64,000 nucleotides of DNA from Paraburkholderia agricolaris (GTDB taxonomy: Bacteria; Pseudomonadota; Gammaproteobacteria; Burkholderiales; Burkholderiaceae), in NCBI RefSeq assembly GCF_009455635.1, contig NZ_QPER01000001.1, positions 4,752,967 to 4,816,966 of the forward strand, written 5' to 3'. The stretch's first letter is position 1, and each line of letters begins with the position of its first letter. The notes below the pieces were generated by a model. It saw only the letters and a list, made by a program, of their open reading frames with translations. It had not been told where the DNA came from and ran no database searches. Shown here piece after piece: positions 18,155 through 26,915 of the stretch. The translations under genes and the position numbers were made by a program.

Positions 18155-18733
18155 ATGCGACTGTCCGCTTGCAAGTCCCCTGTGGACACTCCGTGTACGG
18201 CGTCGCTGCCGGGCACGGCGTGCGTCGGCGCGCGCGTGCGCGGCCGGCGTGGCGCAGGTGGTTCCGGTGCTACCGGCCCGAAGCGTGCGGCGGGTTTCAC
18301 GCTGCTGGAAATGATGGTGGTGCTGGTGATCGCGGGCATTCTGGTATCGCTGACCGCGCTGACCATGACGCGCAACCCGCGCACCGATCTGAACGAAGAG
18401 GCGCAGCGTCTCGCGCTGCTATTCGAATCGGCTGGCGACGAAGCCCAGGTGCGCGCCCGGCCGATCGCCTGGCAACCGCTCGACGGCGGGTTTCGTTTCG
18501 ATGTGCGTACCGAAGACGGCTGGCGTCCGCTGCGTGACGATTTACTCGGGCCGCGTAACTGGGAAGGTGGCGTGACTGGCGTCACGATCAATTATCCTGG
18601 GTCGGATTCGCACCCGAGCCGGGTCGTGTTCGGTACCGAAGCGATCGACGTGCCCGTGCAGATCACGCTGTTTTCGGCGGTGGGACGCGCGACGATTGTC
18701 AGTACCGGCAACGGCCGCTATGAGGTGCACTGA
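18155..18733 (+). CDS. gspH: Minor pseudopilin GspH
   Basis: 192 residues from ATG 18155 (a GTG at 18143 is also in frame). The prepilin site is KRAAG-FTLLEMMVVLVIAG with Glu+5. The leader of about 47 residues is long and rich in Arg/Gly/Cys, so a later unseen start or a genuinely extended leader is possible. The C-terminal domain holds RFDVRTEDGWRPL. GspH caps the pseudopilus with GspI, J and K. Confidence 0.9.
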   Translation: MRLSACKSPVDTPCTASLPGTACVGARVRGRRGAGGSGATGPKRAAGFTLLEMMVVLVIAGILVSLTALTMTRNPRTDLNEEAQRLALLFESAGDEAQVRARPIAWQPLDGGFRFDVRTEDGWRPLRDDLLGPRNWEGGVTGVTINYPGSDSHPSRVVFGTEAIDVPVQITLFSAVGRATIVSTGNGRYEVH

Positions 18734-18734
18734 G

Positions 18735-19151
18735 ATGCGTCGTTGCAGGGACATGAGCGCGCGCGAGATGGTCCACGGCGCGCAGCGCGGTTTTACGATG
18801 ATCGAAGTGCTGGTGGCGCTGGCGATCATTGCGATTGCGTTGGCCGCGTCGCTGCGAGCGGTGGGGAGTCTGGCGAGCGGCGAGGCCGATTTGCATCGAC
18901 GGTTGCTGGCGGGATGGAGCGCGGACAATACATTGGCGCAATTGCATTTGACACATGGCTGGCCGAATGTCGGCTCGACGAGTTTTGACTGCTCGCAGGG
19001 CAATTTGCAGTTGATTTGTACCGAGCATGTGACGGCGACGCCGAATCCGGTGTTTCGTCGAGTGGAAGTCATGGTGACGATGCCTGGGCGTTCCGGCAAT
19101 CTCGCCCAGATGGTCACGGTGGTCGCGAATGAAAACAACCGTTCGCTCTGA
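18735..19151 (+). CDS. gspI: Minor pseudopilin GspI
   Basis: 138 residues. ATG 18735 follows the gspH stop by one base, so translation is probably coupled. The leader of 19 residues ends GAQRG; the helix is FTMIEVLVALAIIAIALAAS with Glu+5. Its 3' end overlaps gspJ by 23 bases. An in-frame earlier start at 18696 lies inside gspH and is rejected. Confidence 0.92.
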   Translation: MRRCRDMSAREMVHGAQRGFTMIEVLVALAIIAIALAASLRAVGSLASGEADLHRRLLAGWSADNTLAQLHLTHGWPNVGSTSFDCSQGNLQLICTEHVTATPNPVFRRVEVMVTMPGRSGNLAQMVTVVANENNRSL

Positions 19152-19806
19152 GCGCCGCGGCCGATCGGGCGCGCGTGGTTTCACGCTGATCGAGCTGCTG
19201 GTCGCGATCGCGATCATGGCGGTGATTGCCGTGTTGTCGTGGCGCGGGCTGGACCAGATCATTCGTGGCCGGCAGACGATTACGAATGCGATGGAAGACG
19301 AGCGCGTCTTTGCGCAGGTGTTCGACCAGATGCGGATCGACGCACGTCAGGCCGCGTCGGACGATGAGTCCGGGCAGGCCGCTGTGTCGATTAGCGGCAG
19401 TGTGCTGCAGATCGTGCGGCAGATCCTGCTGCCGGGGACGGCGCCGCGCTTGCAGGTGGTGAGGTATCGCGTATCCGAGGGGCGGGTGATTCGGTATGCG
19501 TCGCCGCCGCTGGCGAATGTGGGCGAGTTGCGTAGTGCGCTGCGCGGTGGCGAGGGTGATGGCTGGACGGCAGTGCCTTTGATGGGCGGCGTTGGGGCTA
19601 TTTCGGCTCGTCTTTATGTGCCCAAGGTTGGCTGGACCACGCAGATGAAGGATGTGCAGAGTGCTATTACGGAGAACGATAATAATTTGAAGGTGCCCCA
19701 GTTGGGGAATGCGCCGCTGCCGCGGTCGGTGACGGGGCTGGAAGTGAGTGTGGGGGCTAAGTCGTTGGCGCGGCCTGTCACGCGGGTTTTTCTCGTCGGA
19801 GAATGA
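19129..19806 (+). CDS. gspJ: Minor pseudopilin GspJ
   Basis: 225 residues. The leader MKTTVRSERRGRSGARG is followed by FTLIELLVAIAIMAVIAVL, and the domain includes WRGLDQIIRGRQ. It overlaps gspI. The last 200 bases are strongly G+T-rich on the coding strand, with third positions T or G instead of the C/G of the first half, as the gene approaches the repeat at 19896. Confidence 0.92.
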   Translation: MKTTVRSERRGRSGARGFTLIELLVAIAIMAVIAVLSWRGLDQIIRGRQTITNAMEDERVFAQVFDQMRIDARQAASDDESGQAAVSISGSVLQIVRQILLPGTAPRLQVVRYRVSEGRVIRYASPPLANVGELRSALRGGEGDGWTAVPLMGGVGAISARLYVPKVGWTTQMKDVQSAITENDNNLKVPQLGNAPLPRSVTGLEVSVGAKSLARPVTRVFLVGE

Positions 19807-19807
19807 G

Positions 19808-21622
19808 ATGAGGGTTTTGTTGTTGTCTCCGCGACGGTTTGTGGTTGTGTGGTTTGTTCGCCTTTTGCGGCGGGCTTGGTTGCGGTCTTCTTGTGTTGGC
19901 CTTTCCTTGTTTTGCTATCGGTCTATTGGCGTTCCCCCTGTGCGGGGGGGCACCTACTTTTCTTTGCCTGCCGCAAAGAAAAGTAGGCAAAAGAAAGCGG
20001 CTCAAACCGCTAATGCTAAGCGGGTCCCCCGCACAGCCAACGGTAGTGGTGCATCTGGAATCTGTATTCCCGCACACTTCGCCTCAGTGACAAAGCAGTC
20101 ATTAGCTCCGGCGGCGCTCCGCGCGCCGATGGGTACACCTCAAACAATCGGGCCTTTGGGCGTGACGCCCTTTTCAGCCGCACTCCCCAGTTCTGACGCA
20201 CCGGCATTGCCGGGGAAAAGGGTTGGGCACTTCGCCGAGGCGAAGCCGAGGGCTCCCACTCACCCCGGCCAAGGCCGGGGGTTTTCGAAGTGGACCGTTC
20301 CGGTGAGCGCGCAGCGCGAGGCGGGAGGTATGACGGCCTTGTCACTTCCGGTTGGGGACATTGGGGCACGGATTCCAGATGCACCACTACCCTCTCCAAG
20401 CCAGGGGACCCGCTTAAGAGTTAGCGGTTTGAGCTGCTTTCTTTTGCCTACTTTTCTTTGCAGCAGGCAAAGAAAAGTAGGTGCCCCCCCGCACAGGGGG
20501 AACGCTAATAGACCGATAGCAAAACAAGGAAAGGCCAACAAAGCAATCGCACAGCCAAAAGCCCAACGCGGCGCAGCGATCATCAGCGCCCTACTGGTAG
20601 TCGCGCTCTCAGCGATATTAGTATCGGGCATGCTCTGGCGCCAGCAAGTCCAAATCCGCAGGATAGAAAACCAGCGTCTCCTATCCCAGGCGCAATGGGT
20701 CGCCCGCGGCGCGCTCGACTGGACGCGCCTGATTCTCCGCTCGGAGGGCGACACCTCGGCAGGCATCACGTATCTGGGCGGCCTATGGGGCGTCCCCATC
20801 GCCAAAACACGTCTGTCGGATTTCCTTGGACAAATCGGTGAAGTCAGAGCCGAGCAAGGCCAGGCAACCTATCTGTCAGGTTCAATCGAAGACGCCCAGG
20901 CGAAATTCAATCTCCGCAATCTGGTCTCGAGCCCGGCGCCCGGCGTCATGCAAGTGAACATGGAGCAGGTCGACGCCTATCAGCGCCTGCTCGTATCTCT
21001 CGGTGTGAACAGCCAGCTGGCGAAAACCACCGCCTTGCAGGTGCGCTCGAGTCTCGCGCAATCGGCGACACGTTTCCAGACGGTCACGTCCGCCGCGGGC
21101 ACGACGGCGACCCCGCTCACCGCGGGCGGCGGCGCTATAGGCGGCAGCTTCACCGATAAACCCGGTATCGAGGACGGTGACGACAACGCCGCAGTCGCGC
21201 CGCTGCAAATGACCAGCGTCGATTCGCTGCTCGATATCCCCGGCTATACGCCGGAAATGGTCGCGCGTTTGCGGCCGTTCGTCACCGTGCTGCCGACAGT
21301 GTCGGCGGTCAACATGAATACGGCCTCCGCCGAAGTCGTCGCTGCAATCGTGCCGGGGATGAATCTGTCCGCCGCACAAGCCTTCGTCGCGCGCCGGCAG
21401 ACCGTGTTTTTCCATAACGTCGCCGATGTGCAACTGGCCTTGCGCGGCGCCGGCGTACAGTCGGTGTCGATCGATCCGAATGAGATGGACGTCAACACGA
21501 GCTACTTTCTGATCCACGGCCGCGTGCAGCACGAACGCGCGGAAGTCGATCGCACGACCCTCGTCTATCGCGATGCTTTGACTCACACTACGCGTATCGT
21601 GCGGGTACAAGACCAATTATGA
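19808..21622 (+). CDS. gspK: GspK minor pseudopilin with a repeat-derived 255-residue leader
   Basis: The frame starting one base after the gspJ stop stays open for 604 codons. The real GspK begins at codon 255-256, where AQRG-AAIISALLVVALSAILVSGM gives a prepilin cleavage site and helix; the lack of Glu at +5 is normal for GspK, which tips the pseudopilus. The downstream 350 residues have normal GspK features: LLSQAQWVARGALDWTRLILRSEGD, FNLRNLV, and helix-hairpin-helix-like DIPGYTPEMVARL and MNTASAEVVAA. Codons 1-254 translate the inverted repeat pair and its spacer, not a conserved protein. No ATG lies between the repeat and the cleavage site, so initiation is either at 19808 or at a weak TTG/GTG. 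Function of the gene product is uncertain. Confidence 0.75.
   Translation: MRVLLLSPRRFVVVWFVRLLRRAWLRSSCVGLSLFCYRSIGVPPVRGGTYFSLPAAKKSRQKKAAQTANAKRVPRTANGSGASGICIPAHFASVTKQSLAPAALRAPMGTPQTIGPLGVTPFSAALPSSDAPALPGKRVGHFAEAKPRAPTHPGQGRGFSKWTVPVSAQREAGGMTALSLPVGDIGARIPDAPLPSPSQGTRLRVSGLSCFLLPTFLCSRQRKVGAPPHRGNANRPIAKQGKANKAIAQPKAQRGAAIISALLVVALSAILVSGMLWRQQVQIRRIENQRLLSQAQWVARGALDWTRLILRSEGDTSAGITYLGGLWGVPIAKTRLSDFLGQIGEVRAEQGQATYLSGSIEDAQAKFNLRNLVSSPAPGVMQVNMEQVDAYQRLLVSLGVNSQLAKTTALQVRSSLAQSATRFQTVTSAAGTTATPLTAGGGAIGGSFTDKPGIEDGDDNAAVAPLQMTSVDSLLDIPGYTPEMVARLRPFVTVLPTVSAVNMNTASAEVVAAIVPGMNLSAAQAFVARRQTVFFHNVADVQLALRGAGVQSVSIDPNEMDVNTSYFLIHGRVQHERAEVDRTTLVYRDALTHTTRIVRVQDQL
19896..20131 (+). repeat. 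Palindromic repeat element, copy 1
   Basis: Opens TTGGCCTTTCCTTG and contains a 14-bp perfect hairpin CTACTTTTCTTTGC (19954-19967) / GCAAAGAAAAGTAG (19973-19986) and GTAGTGGTGCATCTGGAATC. Copy 2 is inverted at about 20300-20538 and copy 3 is direct at 29202-29437; copies 1 and 3 have the same 236-base length. It resembles a dispersed palindromic repeat or non-autonomous element. No transposase is encoded. Confidence 0.9.
20300..20538 (-). repeat. Palindromic repeat element, copy 2 (inverted)
   Basis: The reverse complement matches copy 1 from TTGGCCTTTCCTTGTTTTGC through the 14-bp hairpin to the GTGACAAGGC and GTCATACCTCC segment. It is separated from copy 1 by a roughly 170-base spacer (20132-20299). 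Copies 1 and 2 together make a potential cruciform of about 640 bases in the front of gspK. Confidence 0.88.
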
Positions 21623-21650
21623 ATAACGCCTTTCCCAGAGAGAGTGGCCT

Positions 21651-23072
21651 TTGAGCACGCTGATCGTTCTATTGCCGCCGCGTGATCCGGCGGTGCCGTC
21701 GCAGGAATGGCAACTGCCGGACTTGCCGTTCGTGCTGCTCGACAAGTCGGGCCGCACCCAACGCGCGGGCCGCTCGGCGCTCGCGCTGTTGCCGCGCGCC
21801 TCGTCGACGGTGCTGATGGTCGCCGCCCGCGACCTGCTGATGATGCCCGCCAAGCTGCCGCCGTTGCGCGGTCCGCGGCTGCGCCAGGCATTGCCGAATA
21901 TCGTCGAGGATCAACTGATCCAGGACCCGCAAACCTGCCACATCGCCGTCGATCCGCAACCGGTCGCAGGCGGCCGGCAGTTGCTCGCGATCATCGACCG
22001 CGGCTGGTTCCGCTTCATCTGCGAGGGCTTTGCCGCAGCGGGCCACCGCAGCGTGCGCGCAGTGCCGGTTACGCGCTGTCTGCCGCAAGCCGTCGCGCTC
22101 GACACCCCCGCCGAAGTCGCGGAAATGGTCAACGCGGGCGAGCCGGTGATGGCAGGTACGGCCAGCGTGGCGACATCGCTGCCGGGTGTCGCGCCGGTAG
22201 TGGCGCCAGAAGTCGCGTCGGTAATGCCGATGGTGGCGGCCGTGCTCGGCGCCGTTGTTCAGACCGCGCCCGCATTGCTGCTTGAAGGCGCGGTCGAACG
22301 TGTGGTGGACAACGGTGCGCCACGTGTCGAACTGGCTATCGCGCGCGGCGTGCAAGGCGAAGGGCTGGCGGTGCCGGCCAGCGCGGTGAACGCGACGCTC
22401 AGCGCGCTCGCCGGCGCGGCGCCGGTCTCGCTGTATATGCTGACGGAAGTGCCCGGCACCGAGCCGAGTCTCGCCGCAACCAGTCCGGCCAAGCTTGCCG
22501 CCTATGTGCACGGGGCCAGCCCGCTGCCGTTCGAGCAGCTCGCACGCCGCGCGCTGGCGTGCCGTTTCGACCTGTGCCAGTTCGAGTTTGCCTCGCAACC
22601 GTGGCGGCTCGACCGCGCGACGCTGCGGCGCCTGCGCCTGCCGGTCCTGCTGGCGGTCGGCGCGCTGGTGATCGCGATTATCGGCGCGAACGTGCAGTGG
22701 ATGATGCTCGCGCGTCAGCGCGACGCGATCAACACGCAGATGACCGAGCTGCTCCTGAACACCTTCCCCAAGACGACGGTCGTGCTCGACGCGCCCGATC
22801 AGATGTCGCGCCAGTTGCAGCAGTTGCGGGTGGCCGCGGGTGAACTGTCGCCGGACGATTTTCTGTCGCTCGCCGATGGCCTTGCGCGTTCGTTGGCGCC
22901 AGTGCCGGTCAACGGTATCGCCGCGCTCGACTATCACGACCGGCGGCTCGACGTGACCTTCAAGCCCGAGGTGAAACTCGATGCCGATTTCGCCAAGCGT
23001 CTGTCGCGCAACGGCCTGACCGGTGCGATCGACAGCAACACCGGCAAGTGGACCATCAGGAACGGACAATGA
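21651..23072 (+). CDS. gspL: Type II secretion platform protein GspL
   Basis: 473 residues. The N-terminal cytoplasmic actin-like domain (about 1-320) binds the GspE motor; it contains LPKLPPLRGPRLRQALPNIVEDQLI-type sequence around residues 66-90. One membrane helix follows at about 333-355 (VLLAVGALVIAIIGANVQ), then a ferredoxin-like periplasmic domain that meets GspM. The start is TTG 21651, preceded by GAGAGAG; no ATG gives the full actin-like domain. The stop overlaps the gspM start (ATGA). Confidence 0.92.
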   Translation: MSTLIVLLPPRDPAVPSQEWQLPDLPFVLLDKSGRTQRAGRSALALLPRASSTVLMVAARDLLMMPAKLPPLRGPRLRQALPNIVEDQLIQDPQTCHIAVDPQPVAGGRQLLAIIDRGWFRFICEGFAAAGHRSVRAVPVTRCLPQAVALDTPAEVAEMVNAGEPVMAGTASVATSLPGVAPVVAPEVASVMPMVAAVLGAVVQTAPALLLEGAVERVVDNGAPRVELAIARGVQGEGLAVPASAVNATLSALAGAAPVSLYMLTEVPGTEPSLAATSPAKLAAYVHGASPLPFEQLARRALACRFDLCQFEFASQPWRLDRATLRRLRLPVLLAVGALVIAIIGANVQWMMLARQRDAINTQMTELLLNTFPKTTVVLDAPDQMSRQLQQLRVAAGELSPDDFLSLADGLARSLAPVPVNGIAALDYHDRRLDVTFKPEVKLDADFAKRLSRNGLTGAIDSNTGKWTIRNGQ

Positions 23073-23572
23073 AAGCTGAACTCGCCCAAAGCTGGGCTGG
23101 ATTCTGGGACCAACGCACCGAGCGCGAAAAAACGCTGCTGGCGTGGGGCGGCGGGGCGCTGGCCGTGGTGATCGCGTGGTCGGTGCTGTGGGCGCCTGCG
23201 CAGGACGGCCGTGCGCATCTGCGTGAATCGCTGCCTACCCTGCAGCGTCAGTTGGCGCAGATGACCGCGCAATCGAATGAAGCGCGCCAGCTCTCCGCCG
23301 CGGCTCAAGGTGTTGCGCCGACCGGTGCGGCACTGAAGGATGCGCTCACCGCCTCGCTCGGCGATCACGGGTTGGCCGCGACCCAGGTGCAGGTGATCGG
23401 CAATGCGGTGCAGATCCAGATGAAGAATGTCTCGTTCCCCGCGTGGACGAGCTGGGTCGACGACGCGCGCAAGCAGTTCAAGGTGCAGGTCGCCGAAGCT
23501 CACGTGACCGCTCTCAAGGAAGACGGCCAGGTGGATCTGATGGCATCGTTGCAGCCGTCCACCGCGAAATGA
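23069..23572 (+). CDS. gspM: Type II secretion protein GspM
   Basis: 167 residues. Short cytoplasmic N-terminus (MKAELAQSWAGFWDQRTERE), one helix near 29-46 (LLAWGGGALAVVIAWSVLW), then a periplasmic coiled coil and ferredoxin-like domain. ATG 23069 overlaps the gspL stop by four bases, which decides the start against a GTG at 23048. Confidence 0.93.
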   Translation: MKAELAQSWAGFWDQRTEREKTLLAWGGGALAVVIAWSVLWAPAQDGRAHLRESLPTLQRQLAQMTAQSNEARQLSAAAQGVAPTGAALKDALTASLGDHGLAATQVQVIGNAVQIQMKNVSFPAWTSWVDDARKQFKVQVAEAHVTALKEDGQVDLMASLQPSTAK

Positions 23573-23594
23573 CCGCGCCGTTACAGGATCTCGC

Positions 23595-24374
23595 ATGACT
23601 TACTGGATGCGGCGCCTGCGCGTCGCGCTACCCTGGCTGGCGATCGCGGTGCTGGCCAGCGCGGCCGTGATGCTCACGCTGTTGCCGGCTGCCTGGATCA
23701 CGCCGCAATTCGCCAGGCAAACCCGTGGCCACGTCAATCTCGTCGATCCCGCCGGCTCGTTGTGGCACGGTTCGGCCACGCTAATGCTGGCTGCCGGTTC
23801 CGACATGAGTGCCGCGACCCTGCTGCCGGGGCGGATCGAATGGCGCACGGCGTTCTGGCCGCTCTTCACCGGCCGTGTGCGGATGATCATGCGGCACAGC
23901 GAGGCGATGCCCGACCCCATCACCGTCGACATCACGCCGCGCACCGCCACCGTCACGCCAGGCGCAATGGCGGTGCCGGCTTCGCTGCTGAGTGGGCTCG
24001 GCGCGCCGTTCAATACGCTCGATCTGCAAGGCGACGTACGTCTCGCGTGGTCAGATTGGCGCAGCTTCAATCAGGAAGCGTTCGGCCAACTGACTGTGAC
24101 GCTGAACGACGTCAGTTCGCGCGTCTCGCTGGTCAAGCCGCTAGGCTCTTACCGGCTGGTGTTCCAGGCGCAAGGCGCCTCGTCCACGCTGGATCTGACG
24201 ACTCTCAAAGGGCCGCTGATGCTGACCGGCAATGGCACGGTGTCGGCAGTCTCGACGTCGTTTCACGGAACGGCCAGCTCCGCGCCGGAAGCTCGCGACA
24301 ACCTGGCCGGACTGCTGAATCTGCTGGGACGGCCGAGCGGGCCCGATAGCGTCGCATTGACATTCGTGCACTGA
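23595..24374 (+). CDS. gspN: Type II secretion protein GspN
   Basis: 259 residues with one N-terminal helix (about 11-34, LPWLAIAVLASAAVMLTLLPAA) and a long periplasmic domain with VDPAGSLWHGSATLML and SVALTFVH at the end. It is the last gene of the cluster, 22 bases after gspM and just before a strong terminator. GspN is present in only some type II systems and its exact job is not settled. Confidence 0.9.
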   Translation: MTYWMRRLRVALPWLAIAVLASAAVMLTLLPAAWITPQFARQTRGHVNLVDPAGSLWHGSATLMLAAGSDMSAATLLPGRIEWRTAFWPLFTGRVRMIMRHSEAMPDPITVDITPRTATVTPGAMAVPASLLSGLGAPFNTLDLQGDVRLAWSDWRSFNQEAFGQLTVTLNDVSSRVSLVKPLGSYRLVFQAQGASSTLDLTTLKGPLMLTGNGTVSAVSTSFHGTASSAPEARDNLAGLLNLLGRPSGPDSVALTFVH

Positions 24375-24391
24375 GGCGCGGATTGCGAAAA

Positions 24392-24429
24392 AAAGAGGCG
24401 TGGCCGCATTTCGCGGCCACGCCTCTTTT
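24392..24429. terminator. Bidirectional terminator between gspN and the efflux gene
   Basis: A perfect long stem AAAGAGGCGTGGCCGC / GCGGCCACGCCTCTTT, with A-run on the left and T-run on the right. It can end both the gsp transcript (plus) and the outer-membrane factor transcript (minus). Confidence 0.92.
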
Positions 24430-24453
24430 GCATTTCGTTAGTGCGCCGCGCGC

Positions 24454-26019
24454 CTAGTCGCTCCGGGCTGCCGGCGACGTGGCTCCGCTTTGCGCCACAG
24501 GTGTGGCCGGCGCTGCCGGTAACGGTGCGGGCGCCGCCACATCGCCCGTTTCGCGGTTCATTTGCGACGCATCCCAGCCACCGCCGAGCGCCTTCACGAG
24601 ACCCACCGACGACACCATGCGCTGCCCGGCGAGGCTTTCCAGCTTCTGCTCCGCGGTGAAGGCGGTGGTCTGCGCGGTCAGCACGTTGACGTAGCCGACC
24701 GTCCCCGCCTTGTACTCGTTCGTCACGATGGCGAGCGCCTGACGCGCGGAATCCACGGCCTGCCGCTGCACGACGATTTCCTGTTCGAGGATGCGTTGCG
24801 AGGCGAGGTTGTCCTCGACGTCCTGGAACGCCGCCAGAATCGTCTGACGGTAGGTGGCGACGTCCTGATCGTAGACGGCGCGAGCGGCTTCGGTCTTTGC
24901 CTGGCGCAGGCCCGCGTCGAAGATCGTGGCGGCGAGCTGCGGGCCGAGCGTCCAGAAGCGCGACGGCAAGGTCAACAACTGCGAGAACGCTGAACTCTGG
25001 AAGCCGCCGGTGGCCGACAGCGTGAGCGACGGGAAGAACGCGGCAATCGCGACGCCGATCTGTTCGTTCGCCGCCGCCGCCGTGCGCTCGGCCGCCGCGA
25101 TATCCGGACGCCGCTCGAGCAGCGCGGACGGCATCTGCGCGGGCACGGCAGGCGGCGTAGCGGTTAGCGGCATGGGTGGAATCGAGAAGGTCGAGGCCGG
25201 CTCGCCGACCAGGACGGCGATCGCGTGCTCGTCTTGTGCGCGCGCTACGCCGTTGTCGATTGCGGCCGCCTGCGCCGACTGCAGTTGCGTTTGCGCCTGA
25301 ATGACGTCCGAGCGGGCGGCGACGCCTGCTGCGTACTGATTCTGCGTGAGTTGCAGCGAGCGCTGATAGGCCGCTACCGTGTCGTCGAGCAGCTTCTGGG
25401 TGGAGTCGAGCGCGCGCAGTGAGAAATAGGTCTGCGCGAGCGTGGCCTGCGCGGACAGCCGCGCATTCGCCAGATTGGCGGCGGCGCCCTGCTGGCCGGC
25501 CTTTTGCGAATTCACCGAGCGCGTGACCGAACCCCACAGGTCCGGTTCCCAGCTTGCGTCGAGTTGCACGTTGTAGTTGTTGCTGATGCCGGAGCGGCTC
25601 GAGGTCGTCGCGCTGCTGCTGGACGACGAACCATAGCCGGAGCGCGTCACGCCTGCCGATGCACCGACGGTCGGAAAATACGCCGCGCGTGCCTCGCCGA
25701 CCAGCGCACGTGCCTGCCGGTAGGCGGCGGCATATTGGGCAATGGTCTGATTCGACGTGTTCAGCTTGTCTTCGAGCGCGTTGAGTTGCGGGTCTTCGTA
25801 AATGGTCCACCAGTCGCCGCGGTCCTGCCGATCGGCTGGCTGAGCGACTTTCCAGCCGGGTGCGGCTTCTTTGTAGGAAGCGGGGATCTCGGCCGCGGGC
25901 CGTTTGTAGTCGGGGCCGACTGCACAACCGACCAGCGAGGTGGCGAGGGCTGCGGCTACCGCGATAGTCAGGGCACGGGGCGCAAGCGTCCGCGCGCGCG
26001 AGATTCGATCAAACTGCAT
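24454..26019 (-). CDS. Outer-membrane efflux factor, NodT/OprM family lipoprotein
   Basis: 521-residue TolC-like channel lipoprotein. A signal peptide with lipobox SLVGC (Cys about 32) is followed by AVGPDYKRPAAEIPASYKE, the typical NodT-family opening. Two outer-membrane-efflux repeats follow (LDASWEPDLWGSVTRSVNSQ and the matching LPSRFWTLGPQLAATIFDAG). ATG 26019 gives the proper signal peptide; the ORF upstream to 26346 does not look coding. It is expected to work with an inner-membrane pump and a periplasmic adaptor. The EmrB-type pump 1.6 kb away is the natural partner, but no adaptor is encoded nearby. Confidence 0.93.
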   Translation of the reverse strand: MQFDRISRARTLAPRALTIAVAAALATSLVGCAVGPDYKRPAAEIPASYKEAAPGWKVAQPADRQDRGDWWTIYEDPQLNALEDKLNTSNQTIAQYAAAYRQARALVGEARAAYFPTVGASAGVTRSGYGSSSSSSATTSSRSGISNNYNVQLDASWEPDLWGSVTRSVNSQKAGQQGAAANLANARLSAQATLAQTYFSLRALDSTQKLLDDTVAAYQRSLQLTQNQYAAGVAARSDVIQAQTQLQSAQAAAIDNGVARAQDEHAIAVLVGEPASTFSIPPMPLTATPPAVPAQMPSALLERRPDIAAAERTAAAANEQIGVAIAAFFPSLTLSATGGFQSSAFSQLLTLPSRFWTLGPQLAATIFDAGLRQAKTEAARAVYDQDVATYRQTILAAFQDVEDNLASQRILEQEIVVQRQAVDSARQALAIVTNEYKAGTVGYVNVLTAQTTAFTAEQKLESLAGQRMVSSVGLVKALGGGWDASQMNRETGDVAAPAPLPAAPATPVAQSGATSPAARSD

Positions 26020-26285
26020 GCAATGGATTCCTTCAGGACGCCGCAGCGCGGCCAATGGCGGCACTGCCAGCCGGGCGAGATCATGGCTCTGCCGGAATGT
26101 TAGCGTATGGGGCCGCATGAGCGCGGCAAACTGAAAGGGTAATGCGAGGGAAGGCGGAGGTGTGTTACTTAGGGTGTCGGGATGGTTACGCGCTGTTACC
26201 GGCCTGGTTGCCCTTGGCGACGCGAAGCGCTGCACGTGCAACCGGGACCGGCCCTGCGAGAAGAAGAGAGTTAAAGCGCGACGCT

Positions 26286-26663
26286 TTAGACCCGCGAATC
26301 CGACGACGTCGTCTGCCGGGCCAGCTTGCCCGCCGCAGCCCGGCACGGTGCATCACCTCTCGCCTGGCAGGCGCCAGCAGGACTTCCGGAGATGGCTGGA
26401 ACGCCATTGGCCGCGCCGCCGCCGACACCACTCACAGCCGGCAATTCCGTTGATTTCGCTGCTGCAGCGGCTTGAGCCCCCTTCTGTACCCGCCGATGCT
26501 CGAACCACGCAAGCACCGCGACGCCTACCGAGCCACCGGGCAGCACAAACAGCACAGCGAGCAACGCCAGCTTCCACCAGCGATGCGGCCCTTGAAAGCT
26601 GCTCATTGCGGAATCGGTCAGGGAGCGGCTCAAGCCGCCGAGGGTGTTTTTGAGGTACAGCAT
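26286..26663 (-). CDS. Small hypothetical membrane protein
   Basis: 125 residues, no recognised family. One clear helix lies at about 31-53 (KLALLAVLFVLPGGSVGVAVLAWF), followed by a basic HRR and an Ala/Gly-rich disordered tail. An AAGGAT site six bases before ATG 26663 supports the start; an alternative is 26606. It is divergent from the MarR gene and in the same direction as the efflux factor, which suggests shared control. Function unknown. Confidence 0.65.
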   Translation of the reverse strand: MLYLKNTLGGLSRSLTDSAMSSFQGPHRWWKLALLAVLFVLPGGSVGVAVLAWFEHRRVQKGAQAAAAAKSTELPAVSGVGGGAANGVPAISGSPAGACQARGDAPCRAAAGKLARQTTSSDSRV

Positions 26664-26855
26664 GGGGGAAATCCTTTTCGCACGGCGCCGGCGCGGCGTG
26701 CAGACAATCGGTCAGAACATGGTCTCGGGTGGCGCAGGTTGCGCGTAACTCGTTGCCTATCATAATATTGACTATGCAATTAAATTTCAAGATACTTTGC
26801 TCGTTCGCAAGAGCGGTGTTGTTTTTTGTGCTGCTCGCGTCGTGCGAAATCCAAT

Positions 26856-26883
26856 TTGACTTGTCTGCTTAGGCAGCTAGAAT
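26856..26883 (+). promoter_or_regulatory. Promoter with embedded palindrome upstream of marR
   Basis: TTGACT (-35, 26856-26861), 16-base spacer, TAGAAT (-10, 26878-26883). The spacer holds the inverted repeat CTGC-TTAG-GCAG (26865-26876), well placed for a MarR dimer to block RNA polymerase. Autoregulation is inferred. Confidence 0.65.
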
Positions 26884-26915
26884 TCGTTCTGCTTGGCGAT
26901 GTTCCCGGATACACG

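Noticed and set aside
24263..25927. Minus-strand frame of 554 codons in the efflux region
   Set aside because: Arginine-rich frame-shifted reading of the OprM-type gene.
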